Shown here: positions 35,495-43,509 of the stretch, one piece after another
Position numbering within the stretch: position 1 is the stretch's first letter
Layout: the number at the start of each line of letters is the position of its first letter
NCBI GenBank assembly: GCA_036503555.1
Contig: DASXWQ010000078.1
Coordinates: forward strand, 1-64,000
DNA from: Actinocatenispora sp036503555
GTDB lineage: Bacteria > Actinomycetota > Actinomycetes > Mycobacteriales > Micromonosporaceae
DNA: 64,000 bases
Direction of reading: 5' to 3'
The notes under the pieces: model-generated
The model's input: the letters and a program-made list of their open reading frames with translations, nothing else
Told to the model about the DNA's origin: nothing
Database searches by the model: none
Position numbers and translations under genes: made by a program

Positions 35495-38158
35495 ATGACG
35501 GCCACCACTCCGCGCGGCCCACGCCCGGCCCGCCGCGCCACGCAGCGCGTCGCGACCCGGGGGTGGGGCAGCCACCGCACGATCACGACCGCGCTGCGAG
35601 CGGCGTCCAACGGCTCGGTGATCAGCGTGGGCCCGGGTGTGTACCACGAGACGGTGCTGGTCGACCGGGACGTGACGATCGTCGCGGACCGGGAGCACGG
35701 CGCGGTGGAGCTGGTCTCGTCGGACGGTCCGGCGCTGGTGAGCCGCGGCGGTGAGGTGACGGTGCACGGCCTGGTGGTACGCGGGGACGGGGCCGGCGCG
35801 GCGGTGCAGACCGGCGCGGGTCGGCTGACGATGGTCGACTGTGAGGTGACGGACGGCGGGCTGGAGGCGGACGGCTGGGCGACGCCGGTGGTGGAGGGTT
35901 GCCGTCTGCGCGGGGCGGGTGTGCGGGTGTCGGGTGACGCGGACGTGACGCTGGTCGGGTGCGCGGTGGAGGACGTCGACGGCGACGCGGTCGTGGTGGG
36001 CCAGTCGGCGCGGGCCGGCCTGCGCGACACGACGGTGCTCCGGCCGTCCGGTCGCGGGGTGGTGCTGGCGGACCGGGCGGTCGCGGAGCTGGTCGACTGC
36101 ACGGTGGCGCACACCGGTGGCGTGGGCGTACACGCGGAGCAGCGGGCACGGCTGGTGTTGCGCGACGCGCGGCTGAACGACACGGGCGACGACGCGGTCC
36201 GGCTGGTGGGCCCGGAGTCCGACGGTACGGCCGGCGACGACGAGGTGTGCGTCGCCGAGGTGACCGGGACGATCGTGACGCGGGGCGGGGCGCACGGGCT
36301 GTCGGCGTACGGAGCGGCGCGGGCCACGGTGGGCGCGTGCACGGTGAACGGTTCGGCCCGCAGCGGCCTGATCGCGGAGGCCGGGGCCCAGGTGTCGGCG
36401 GACGGCTGCACGGTGTCGGCCAGCGGCAGCACGGCGCTGGTCGCGCGGGGCGGTGCCCGGGTCACGGCGACCGACTGCACGCTGGCGAAGGCCGGCGCGA
36501 ACGGCGTGTTCGTCGACGGCACGGCCCGGGCCGTGTTGCGCGGCTGCGAGGTGCGCGGCTCGTCGTACAGCGCGGTGCATCTCGCCGGTTCCGCCGTGGC
36601 GGAGCTGGACCGGTGCACGGTGGCCGGCACACCGCAGCACGGCGTACACGTGACGGGGCAGGCGATGCTGCGGATGTCGGGTGGCCGGGTCGAGCACACC
36701 GAGATGACGGGCGTGCAGGTCGAGGAGTCGGGCGACGCGACCGTACGGGAGGCCACGATCGAGCACGTGTCGGTGGGGATCCGGGTGGACACGCCGCACC
36801 GGCCGCTGTTCGAGTCGTGCACGGTCGGTACCGCCGCGCAGGCCGGGATGGAGGTCGCGGGCGGCGGTGGCCCGACGGTGCGGGAGACCCGGTTCGCCGA
36901 CAGCGGCGGCGCGGGCGTGTTCCTCGACCGGGAGTCGACGGCGACGCTGGAGGACTGCGTGATCCGCGACAGCGGCGGCAGCGGCCTGGTCGTGTGGGAC
37001 GGCGCCCACCCGGTCGTACGCACGTTGCGCATCGAGCGCTGCGGCAAGAACGGCGTCTACCTGGCGGCGGATGCGGCGGGCGCGTTGGACGACGTGACGG
37101 TGTCGGCGAGCCAGTTCCCCGCGGTGTACGTCGGCAAGGGGGCGCGGCCGCGCTTCCGCCGCTGCCACGTGGAGCACACCGACCGGGACCTCAACGTGGT
37201 CGACGGCGGCGAGCCGACGTTCGTCGACTGCACGACGAGCGACGTGCGTACGGCGACGATGCCGGGCACCGTCGCGGTGGCGCGGGCGCAGGCCGGCGTA
37301 CCGGCGGGTGCGCCGGAGCCGGCCGCGCCGCCGACCGGTGCCGACCCGCCGCCGTCCGGGCTGGACGCGCTGCTGGCCCAGCTCGACGACCTGGTGGGGT
37401 TGAGCCGCGCGAAGCACGACGTGGGCACGCTCGTGAAGCTGATGCAGATGGTGAAGCGCCGGCAGGAGGCGGGGCTGGCGCCGCCGCCGCTGTCCCGGCA
37501 CCTGGTCTTCGCCGGCAACCCGGGTACCGGCAAGACGAGCGTCGCCCGGCTGTACGGCCGGATCCTGCACGCGCTGGGGATGCTCACGGAGGGGCACCTG
37601 GTCGAGGTGGACCGGGGCACCCTGGTCGGCGAGTACGTCGGGCACACGGCGCCGAGGACGCAGGCCGCGTTCCGGCGGGCGCTGGGCGGGGTGCTGTTCA
37701 TCGACGAGGCGTACGCGCTGGTGCCGGACGGCCAGTCCAACGACTTCGGCCAGGAGGCGATCTCCACGCTGGTCAAGCTGATGGAGGACCACCGGGACCA
37801 GGTCGTCGTCATCGTCGCCGGGTACCCGGACCAGATGGGCCGGTTCATCGCGGCGAACCCGGGCCTGTCGTCCCGCTTCAACCGGACGCTCACGTTCGAC
37901 GACTACACGGTCGACGAGCTGGTCGACATCGTCGCGCACCACGCCGGCGATCACGAGTACGAGGTGCCGGCGGAGACCCGCGCGGCCCTCGCCGACTACT
38001 TCACGACGACCGACGACGGGCGGCGGTCCGGCAACGGCCGGTTCGCCCGGCAGGTCTTCCAGGACATGACCGAACGGCATGCGTACCGGATCGGCGACGT
38101 CGCCGACCCGACGACGGAGCAGCTCAGCGCGCTGCTGCCGGCCGACGTACCGGAGTAG
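35495..38158 (+). CDS. Parallel beta-helix protein fused to EccA-like AAA ATPase
   Basis: An 887-residue protein (ATG at 35495; a GTG at 35459 would add 12 residues, and neither has a strong ribosome site). Residues about 30-600 are a right-handed parallel beta-helix made of about 23-residue rungs such as CTVAGTPQHGVHVTGQAMLR, opening with a pectin-lyase-like ISVGPGVYHETV. Residues about 625-887 are a CbxX/CfxQ-type AAA domain with Walker A GNPGTGKT, Walker B VLFIDEAY and sensor and arginine-finger regions near NPGLSSRFNRTL. EccA of ESX systems has the same ATPase joined to TPR repeats and acts in the cytosol on substrates; here the TPRs are replaced by a beta-helix. It is divergent from the core operon and is followed after 37 bases by a small helical-protein gene. 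Confidence 0.88.
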   Translation: MTATTPRGPRPARRATQRVATRGWGSHRTITTALRAASNGSVISVGPGVYHETVLVDRDVTIVADREHGAVELVSSDGPALVSRGGEVTVHGLVVRGDGAGAAVQTGAGRLTMVDCEVTDGGLEADGWATPVVEGCRLRGAGVRVSGDADVTLVGCAVEDVDGDAVVVGQSARAGLRDTTVLRPSGRGVVLADRAVAELVDCTVAHTGGVGVHAEQRARLVLRDARLNDTGDDAVRLVGPESDGTAGDDEVCVAEVTGTIVTRGGAHGLSAYGAARATVGACTVNGSARSGLIAEAGAQVSADGCTVSASGSTALVARGGARVTATDCTLAKAGANGVFVDGTARAVLRGCEVRGSSYSAVHLAGSAVAELDRCTVAGTPQHGVHVTGQAMLRMSGGRVEHTEMTGVQVEESGDATVREATIEHVSVGIRVDTPHRPLFESCTVGTAAQAGMEVAGGGGPTVRETRFADSGGAGVFLDRESTATLEDCVIRDSGGSGLVVWDGAHPVVRTLRIERCGKNGVYLAADAAGALDDVTVSASQFPAVYVGKGARPRFRRCHVEHTDRDLNVVDGGEPTFVDCTTSDVRTATMPGTVAVARAQAGVPAGAPEPAAPPTGADPPPSGLDALLAQLDDLVGLSRAKHDVGTLVKLMQMVKRRQEAGLAPPPLSRHLVFAGNPGTGKTSVARLYGRILHALGMLTEGHLVEVDRGTLVGEYVGHTAPRTQAAFRRALGGVLFIDEAYALVPDGQSNDFGQEAISTLVKLMEDHRDQVVVIVAGYPDQMGRFIAANPGLSSRFNRTLTFDDYTVDELVDIVAHHAGDHEYEVPAETRAALADYFTTTDDGRRSGNGRFARQVFQDMTERHAYRIGDVADPTTEQLSALLPADVPE

Positions 38159-38195
38159 CGGACACCGTTCCCGCATCGCAGAAGGAGGACGCGCC

Positions 38196-38720
38196 ATGGC
38201 CGACGACAAGAACCAGGACCCGCCGCCGGACGTCAACACCCCCGACCTCACGCTCGACGACAAGGGCTGGCCGCCGTCGGCGACCGGCGACGTCCCCGGC
38301 TCGAACAGCGGCGGCGACGACGGCCCACCCCCGGTCGTACCGGACTTCTCGGTGCGGGTCCAGTCGCTGCGCGACGCGGAGAGCGCGCTGCTGCCCAGCG
38401 CGGAGAAGGCGGTGACGTCGTACAACACGTTGAAGACCGCGACCAACACGAGCAAGAACTGGATCTTCCAGCAGGAGCACTCCGGCGACCTGGGCGAGTA
38501 CTACTTCTGGAACGTGGCCTCGCAGGGCAGCCAGACCCAGCAGATCCAGCCCGACAAGGACCTCGCCGCGCAGACCCCGAAGATGGTGGCCAGTCTGGAC
38601 AACGCGCTGCTGTCCATCGCCGACGCGGTCCACCTGGCCGGCCAGGTGGCCTACTACATGAACCTCGCGGCGCAGGTCTACACCAAGGCCGACAAGGACT
38701 CGTTCCTGCCGACCGAATGA
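38196..38720 (+). CDS. Small helical protein, candidate type VII substrate
   Basis: A 174-residue protein with AAGGAGG at 38182-38188 before the ATG. The first 50 residues are Pro/Asp/Gly-rich and disordered. Residues about 55-170 form two long amphipathic helices (VRVQSLRDAESALLPSAEKA and SLDNALLSIADAVHLAGQVA). No clear W-x-G turn is present (WIFQQEHSG is nearest), so it is only WXG-like in shape. Cotranscription with the beta-helix/AAA gene suggests a substrate or partner of that ATPase. Confidence 0.75.
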   Translation: MADDKNQDPPPDVNTPDLTLDDKGWPPSATGDVPGSNSGGDDGPPPVVPDFSVRVQSLRDAESALLPSAEKAVTSYNTLKTATNTSKNWIFQQEHSGDLGEYYFWNVASQGSQTQQIQPDKDLAAQTPKMVASLDNALLSIADAVHLAGQVAYYMNLAAQVYTKADKDSFLPTE

Positions 38721-38728
38721 CCGGCCGC

Positions 38729-39298
38729 TCAGCCGCCCGTCGCGCCGAACGGGAAACCCCGCGAGACCAGCTCGTCGCGCAGCGCCCGCAGCCCGTAGAA
38801 CGTCCGCGACTTCACCGTGCCCGGCGGTACGCCCAGCAGCTCGGCGGCCTCGGCGACCGAGTACTGCTGGAAGTAGATGGCGACGACCGCGGTGCGGAGC
38901 CGTTCGGGCAGGGCGGCCAGGGCGGCGCGTACCTCGCGCGCGTCGAGCAGACGGTCGAGCTCGTCGCCGCCCTCGGCGAACGCGTCGATCCGGTCGTCCG
39001 GCAGTTCGGGCGGGCGGGCCTGGATCGCCCGGATCTGGTCGATGGCGATCCGGCGCGCGACGGTGAACAGCCAGGCCCGGCTCCAGCGACCGTCCGCGGA
39101 GCGTGCCTCCGGATGCCGCCAGGCGCGTACCAGGGTCTCCTGCACGATGTCCTCGGCGCGGTGCCGGTCGCCGTTGGTCAGCCGCATCAGGAAGCTCACC
39201 AGGACGGGGGCGTTCGCCGCGTACAGCTCGCGCAACGCCCGCTCGTCCGTCCCGGCCGGACGTTCGCCCGTGGGCGTGTCCCCCACGAGCGCATCCAT
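38729..39298 (-). CDS. ECF-family RNA polymerase sigma factor
   Basis: A 189-residue sigma-70 of the ECF type (three more residues if the GTG at 39307 is used). Region 2 covers about 20-85 (DIVQETLVRAW, WLFTVARRIAIDQIRA) and region 4 about 120-175 (LRTAVVAIYFQQYSVAEAAE, VPPGTVKSRTFYGLRALR). It resembles the SigL/SigC-like group usually paired with a zinc-finger anti-sigma factor. It is the last gene of the reverse operon after the mycosin-like gene (25-base gap), so it is likely cotranscribed with secretion components. No anti-sigma gene adjoins it; the nearest is at 897-1814. Confidence 0.92.
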   Translation of the reverse strand: MDALVGDTPTGERPAGTDERALRELYAANAPVLVSFLMRLTNGDRHRAEDIVQETLVRAWRHPEARSADGRWSRAWLFTVARRIAIDQIRAIQARPPELPDDRIDAFAEGGDELDRLLDAREVRAALAALPERLRTAVVAIYFQQYSVAEAAELLGVPPGTVKSRTFYGLRALRDELVSRGFPFGATGG

Positions 39299-39323
39299 GT
39301 CGCCCACTATGCGCGGTATCCGA

Positions 39324-40931
39324 TCACCGTTCGGTCGGCTGCCCTGAGCTGCCCGACGGCACCACGACCTCCTCGGCGGCCGGCTTCTCCGTCGCCTCGT
39401 CCTTCGCCGGCTCCGGATCGTCGTCGTCGGTCCGCGACGCGCGGGGCCGGACCAGCCGGCGTATCCGCAGGACGAGCAGCGCCGCCGCGACGAGCCCGAT
39501 GAGGCCGACGATGACCAGCGCGGACGTGCGTCCCGCGGCCGGCAGCGTACCGGCGCTGAGGCTCTGGTCGCCCGCGTCGGCCGCCGGGCTGCGCTCCTCG
39601 GGCAGGTTGCGGGTGACCGACGCGGCCGGGTCGATCATGCCGTGGCCGTACTTGTCGTCGGTGGCGCGCTTCGACATCTTGTCGGCGGTCACCGCGACCC
39701 GGTGACCGACCTGCGCCGCGGACAGCCCCGGGTACGCGGCCCGCACCAGCGCCACCTCGGCCGCCGCGTACGCCACCGCGAAGGAGGTGCCGCTGCTCGC
39801 CAGGGTTCCGGTGCCGGTCACGCCGAGCGTGGCGACGTTCAGCCCGGGCGCGACGACGTCCACCGCACCCGAGCGGTACGTGTCGGCGAGCTGCCCGTCG
39901 ACGCCGACGCCGCCGACCCGCAGCACCGCGCTGCCCGACGTACCGGCGGGGTAGGCCGGGGCCGTCTTGCCGGGGGCGGCGGTCACCACGACGATGTCGT
40001 GCGCCACGGCGGCCGCGACCGCCTTGGCGACGCCCTTGTCGGTGACGTCGACGTAGGACCCGAGGGCGATGACGGTGGCCCCGGACGACACGGCCACCTC
40101 GATGCCGGCGGCCTCGTCGACGGGGCGGGCCTTCGGGCTGGTCGTCACGATCCGTACGGGCAGGACGGTGGCGTCCGGCGCGAGACCCGCCAGGCTGCCG
40201 CCCTTGTCGGCCTGCGCGACCACCAGGCTCGTCATCGACGTCCCGGTACCCAGGCAGTCGGTGTTGCCCCGGCCGGTGCCGGACACCAGGTCCGCGCCGA
40301 GCGCGACGTGCCGGCCGAGCTGCGGCAGGCTGCCGTCCGCGCCGGAGTCCACGACGGCCACGAGCTGGTCCTTGCCCCGGCTGCGGCTCCACGCCTGGTC
40401 CGGCGCGAGCCGCAGCGCCGCCCAGTTGGACGGGTCGCCGGAGCTGGCCGCGGACGCGCACTTGCCGCCCAGGTCGGTCGGCTTGGGCGGCGCGGAGCTG
40501 GGCACCGACGCGGGACCGCCCGGCGCCTTGTCCGCACCGGTGTGGCCGCCACCCGGCTTGGCGGTGGTCGTCGGCGGGGCCGAGGCGCCGGCCGGCAACA
40601 GGCCGTACCGCACGCCGCTGCCCACCGCGTCCCACGGCAGCACGAGCTGCCAACCCGCGTGCAGCTTCGCCGGGTCGCTCAGTTTGCCGCGGTCGGACTG
40701 GGTACGGCCGGCGTTCAGGTTGTAGATCTCGACGGACCGCTTCGCGCTGCCCAGGAACCGCTCGGAGATCTCGGCCAGCGTCTCCGGCCCACCCTGGTAC
40801 GACGACGCGACCGTGTAGTACTTCACGTATTGCGTGCTGTCCTGCGGGTCGGCGGCGGCGGGGACGGCGACCAGCACCGCGACGACGGCGGCGACGAGCG
40901 CCGCCACCGCGGCGCGCCCGCGGGTACTCAC
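39324..40931 (-). CDS. Mycosin-like subtilase with incomplete catalytic site
   Basis: A 535-residue protein. It has a signal peptide (1-30, AAVAALVAAVVAVLVAVPAAA), a LysM-like domain (about 35-105, ending AKLHAGWQLVLPW), an S8 subtilase domain (about 160-445) and a C-terminal membrane helix (about 465-487) with an acidic tail. This matches MycP topology, apart from the LysM-like domain, with the protease outside the membrane. D195 (VAVVDSG) and S383 (GTSFAVAY) are in place. The His motif reads DCLGTGTS (Thr229 at the His position), and the oxyanion Asn region reads TAAPGKT (Pro320). It is probably not an active protease, but may keep the structural role known for MycP. GTG start overlaps the upstream stop as GTGA. 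Confidence 0.88.
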   Translation of the reverse strand: MSTRGRAAVAALVAAVVAVLVAVPAAADPQDSTQYVKYYTVASSYQGGPETLAEISERFLGSAKRSVEIYNLNAGRTQSDRGKLSDPAKLHAGWQLVLPWDAVGSGVRYGLLPAGASAPPTTTAKPGGGHTGADKAPGGPASVPSSAPPKPTDLGGKCASAASSGDPSNWAALRLAPDQAWSRSRGKDQLVAVVDSGADGSLPQLGRHVALGADLVSGTGRGNTDCLGTGTSMTSLVVAQADKGGSLAGLAPDATVLPVRIVTTSPKARPVDEAAGIEVAVSSGATVIALGSYVDVTDKGVAKAVAAAVAHDIVVVTAAPGKTAPAYPAGTSGSAVLRVGGVGVDGQLADTYRSGAVDVVAPGLNVATLGVTGTGTLASSGTSFAVAYAAAEVALVRAAYPGLSAAQVGHRVAVTADKMSKRATDDKYGHGMIDPAASVTRNLPEERSPAADAGDQSLSAGTLPAAGRTSALVIVGLIGLVAAALLVLRIRRLVRPRASRTDDDDPEPAKDEATEKPAAEEVVVPSGSSGQPTER

Positions 40932-42613
40932 CTGGTCAGCCGCCACCGCTGGTCCTTCGCGTAGTCCTGCTGGCGCCACTGGTCGATGGTGCCGCCGTCG
41001 GAGGTGTTGAGGTCGTCGCCGTACACGTCGAGCACCTTCTGCGACCACCAGTTCCGCAGGTAGTAGGTGCCGTCGCCGGCGGGTTCGAAGTGCCAGCGCT
41101 GGGTCTTGGCGGCGTCGTTCGGGTTCGCCTGGACGATCCGGGCGCCGTCGGCACGCGACGCGTCCTTCACCGCGAGCGCCTTCCCGCTGTACCCGTTGAT
41201 GATGTGGTACCACCCGCGCTGGTGCGCGACCGGCACGATCTTCCAGAACTGGTCCTTGCCGCGCTTGTCGCGGTACTGCTGGATGGTCACCCCGGGCGCC
41301 GGGTTGTTGTCGTCGCCGGGCACGTCGAGGACCTTCTGGTTGAACCCGTTCTGGATCTCGTACGACACGGACAGGTCGACCGACAGCTCGTACGGCAGCG
41401 GCACCGGGTTCTGCGGCTGCGGCCGCGGGCTCGGGCTGTGCGACGCGGACGGGCTCGGCGAGCTCGACGCCTTCTTCGGCGCGAGCCGGGTGTCCTTCGC
41501 GTAGTAGTCCACATAGGACAGGACCCGGTCGGCGTTGTCCTGCAACGCCTTCGACTGCGGCACCCCGCCGGCCTGCCGGATCGCGGTGGCGCTCCACTGG
41601 AACGCGGCCAGCGCCAGCGTGTACGGGTCGCCCGAGGTCAGGGCGGAGAGCTGACCGGCCAGGTCGCACATGGTGGTGCCGAGCATCGGGATCGCCGTGT
41701 CCGGGTTCCACGGCGAGGCGGTCGTCGCGTCCGGCGAGGACGCGTACGCCGTCCAGATCTCCGGCAGGAACTGGGCGATGCCCTGCGCGCCGCTGGCCGA
41801 CTGCTTGTTCGGGTCGAAGCCGGAGGCGGCCATGAGCTGCGCGGCGACCCGGGCCGGGGTGACCGCGGCGCAGATCTGGCCCGCCTTGAGCACGTCCGCG
41901 ACGTACTCGTCGGGCAGCGCCTTCACGGTGTTCGGCGCGAGGTCCGGGGTGTCCGGCGCGGGCGTCGCCGTGCCGGTGTCCGCGCCACCGAACTCGGGCT
42001 GCCGCGCGTACCAGTCGGCGTACGACGAGACGGTGTCCACGTACTTCTGCGCGCTGGCCGGGATCCCCTTGACCTTCCGTACGGCGTCCGCACCGACCTT
42101 CGTCGCCGCCACCGCGGTACGCCACGGGTCGCCGGGGACGCCCGCGGTCCGCAGCTCGCCGACCATCTCGCAGGTCTGGTGCGCCAGCGCGACGATGTTC
42201 GCCTGCGGGTCGCCCTGCTGCGCGTCAGGCCACGGATGCCACTTGTCCCAGCCGTGCGGGTCGAGCCCGGCCAGACCGCGCCGGCCGCCCTTGCCGACCG
42301 CGCCGGAGTCGAAGCCGCTCGCCGCCATCACCTGCCCGGCCAGCCGGGGCGCGGTGAGCGACGGGCAGGACAACGCCGCGGTCTGGATCGTGCGCAGGTC
42401 GGTCGCCGACACCGGCGTGCCGGTCAGCTCACCGTTGTCCGCGAGCACCGGCTCGAACGCCAGGTATCCCTGCGCACCCACCGCGAGGACCAGCACGAGC
42501 ACCAGTACGGAGCCCGGCCACCGGCGATCGAGGATCGGGCGGAACAGCCGCGCGGAACCGGCCGCGACGGCGACGAAGCGGCGGGAGATCGTTCGGATGG
42601 CGGTCCGTCTCAC
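40928..42613 (-). CDS. Membrane-anchored double lysozyme-like protein with ricin-type lectin domain
   Basis: A 561-residue protein. A basic head and one membrane or signal helix (about 33-52, GSVLVLVLVLAVGAQGYLAF) are followed by two lytic-transglycosylase-like domains (about 75-205 and 235-370). A Ser/Pro linker and a ricin B-type beta-trefoil (about 410-561, with NGFNQKVLDVPGDD, NGYSGKALAVKD and NWWSQKVLDVYGDD) complete it. Domain 2 keeps the core SGAQGIAQFLPEIW. The position of the catalytic Glu (ESGF in active enzymes) is Ala in both domains (MAASGF; A98 and A263). It may bind peptidoglycan without cutting it. A GTG start with AGGAG upstream begins the operon with the mycosin-like and sigma genes. 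Confidence 0.82.
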   Translation of the reverse strand: MRRTAIRTISRRFVAVAAGSARLFRPILDRRWPGSVLVLVLVLAVGAQGYLAFEPVLADNGELTGTPVSATDLRTIQTAALSCPSLTAPRLAGQVMAASGFDSGAVGKGGRRGLAGLDPHGWDKWHPWPDAQQGDPQANIVALAHQTCEMVGELRTAGVPGDPWRTAVAATKVGADAVRKVKGIPASAQKYVDTVSSYADWYARQPEFGGADTGTATPAPDTPDLAPNTVKALPDEYVADVLKAGQICAAVTPARVAAQLMAASGFDPNKQSASGAQGIAQFLPEIWTAYASSPDATTASPWNPDTAIPMLGTTMCDLAGQLSALTSGDPYTLALAAFQWSATAIRQAGGVPQSKALQDNADRVLSYVDYYAKDTRLAPKKASSSPSPSASHSPSPRPQPQNPVPLPYELSVDLSVSYEIQNGFNQKVLDVPGDDNNPAPGVTIQQYRDKRGKDQFWKIVPVAHQRGWYHIINGYSGKALAVKDASRADGARIVQANPNDAAKTQRWHFEPAGDGTYYLRNWWSQKVLDVYGDDLNTSDGGTIDQWRQQDYAKDQRWRLTR

Positions 42614-42960
42614 GATGCACTCTCTCCTGTACGTCTGCTGTCGCCCTCACGACGGGCGAAACAACCGCCCGGTTCACCGGTCGAGGACGAGGGCACGAGG
42701 CAGTCCGCCTTCACTGGCTCGGGGTGAGCTGATCACGCAGCATGGAGTGTTCCCGCTGGCGCGTCGTCGTACGGGCGACCCACCGACCCGGCCACGCGAC
42801 AATACGAGTCTCACTCAGGTTCACAGCGTAGCGGACCGGGGAATACGGGCAAACCCCCGCCAGAACCCGCACCAACCCCCGTCGGCGTGAGAAACCTCGC
42901 AGCGCGTCGACACCCCGGCCGACGTGGCGGTCCCGCCGGCCGGACGCGAGCGGGCTCGTC
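42614..42960. other. Noncoding stretch upstream of the lysozyme-like gene
   Basis: No supported gene. Near the lysozyme-like start, TCGCCC at 42641-42646 and GGGCGA at 42654-42659 form a small inverted repeat in the probable 5' leader. The rest should hold the operon promoter, which I cannot pinpoint. Confidence 0.5.
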
Positions 42961-43126
42961 GGTCGGGTCCGCGAGCTTCGGGCCCGGATCCTGTTCGACC
43001 ACGGCCGGCGGCCGGACTTCCGGGACACCGCCGGCTCGCACGTGGACGACCAGGACCTCGACCACGGCGCCCGGCACTTCGTCGGCAGGCGCGACGTGGA
43101 CGGGCGCGTGCTGGGCTACGTCCGGC
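42961..43126 (+). pseudogene. Remnant of a GNAT-like (acyl amino acid synthase type) gene
   Basis: Frame 1 reads VRELRARILFDHGRRPDF, then DDQDLDHGARHFVGRRDVDG and LGYVRLA. This is the N-terminal part of GNAT-type acyltransferases (RELR.RVL...., ..DLDHGARH.VA...G...G..RL). There is no start codon with a ribosome site, and the frame breaks off at the join with the next remnant. Similarity is by eye. Confidence 0.5.
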
Positions 43127-43234
43127 TGGCTGCACGACCTGGGGCTCGACAAGGCGGTCGTCTGCGCACGCCAGATGTTCGAGATCGACCCGTACCTGGA
43201 CATCGAGATCCATCCCGGCGGGCTGACCGACCAG
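43127..43234 (+). pseudogene. Remnant of a ThiF/E1-like gene
   Basis: Frame 2 reads WLHDLGLDKAVVCARQM, then FEIDPYLDIEIHPGGLTDQ. This matches the stretch of ThiF/HesA-type adenylating enzymes after the nucleotide fold (GxxKA..AA..L..INP...V....GLT). It directly abuts the upstream fragment in another frame and has no independent start. Confidence 0.5.
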
Positions 43235-43250
43235 AGCCGGATCGGCCGGC

Positions 43251-43370
43251 ATGTTCACGGCGCCGCACTCCACCGTGGCGGCCGGGGCGCTGCGCCCGGG
43301 CGACACGTACGTGCTGTCCGGGATCGGCGCCGGCTTCCAGTGGGGCACGCTCTGCCTCCGGCACGCCTGA
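43251..43370 (+). pseudogene. C-terminal remnant of a 3-oxoacyl-ACP synthase III
   Basis: Frame 3 gives 39 residues ending ALRPGDTYVLSGIGAGFQWG, then TLCLRHA and a TGA. FabH-type enzymes end with the same pattern (LKPGD.VLL...G.GFTWG..L.R). The Cys-His-Asn active site region is absent. Confidence 0.6.
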
Positions 43371-43509
43371 CGCCGGCCCGCCGGGTTGCGCGTATGACGA
43401 CCGCCGGTACGGCGCCCGCCCCGCGCGGACGCGGCGAACCGGCCGATCATGCTCCTGCACCGTACGGCCGGCGGGCCCCGCCGCTTGGCGGCCTTCGTAG
43501 GGTGTGGTC

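Noticed and set aside
39324..40931. Active mycosin protease
   Set aside because: The His and oxyanion Asn positions hold Thr229 and Pro320, so activity cannot be claimed although Asp and Ser remain.
42711..43203. Reverse-strand frames across the intergenic region 42.7-43.2 kb as genes
   Set aside because: They have no ribosome site and a low-complexity composition, and they lie opposite the recognisable forward-strand remnants.
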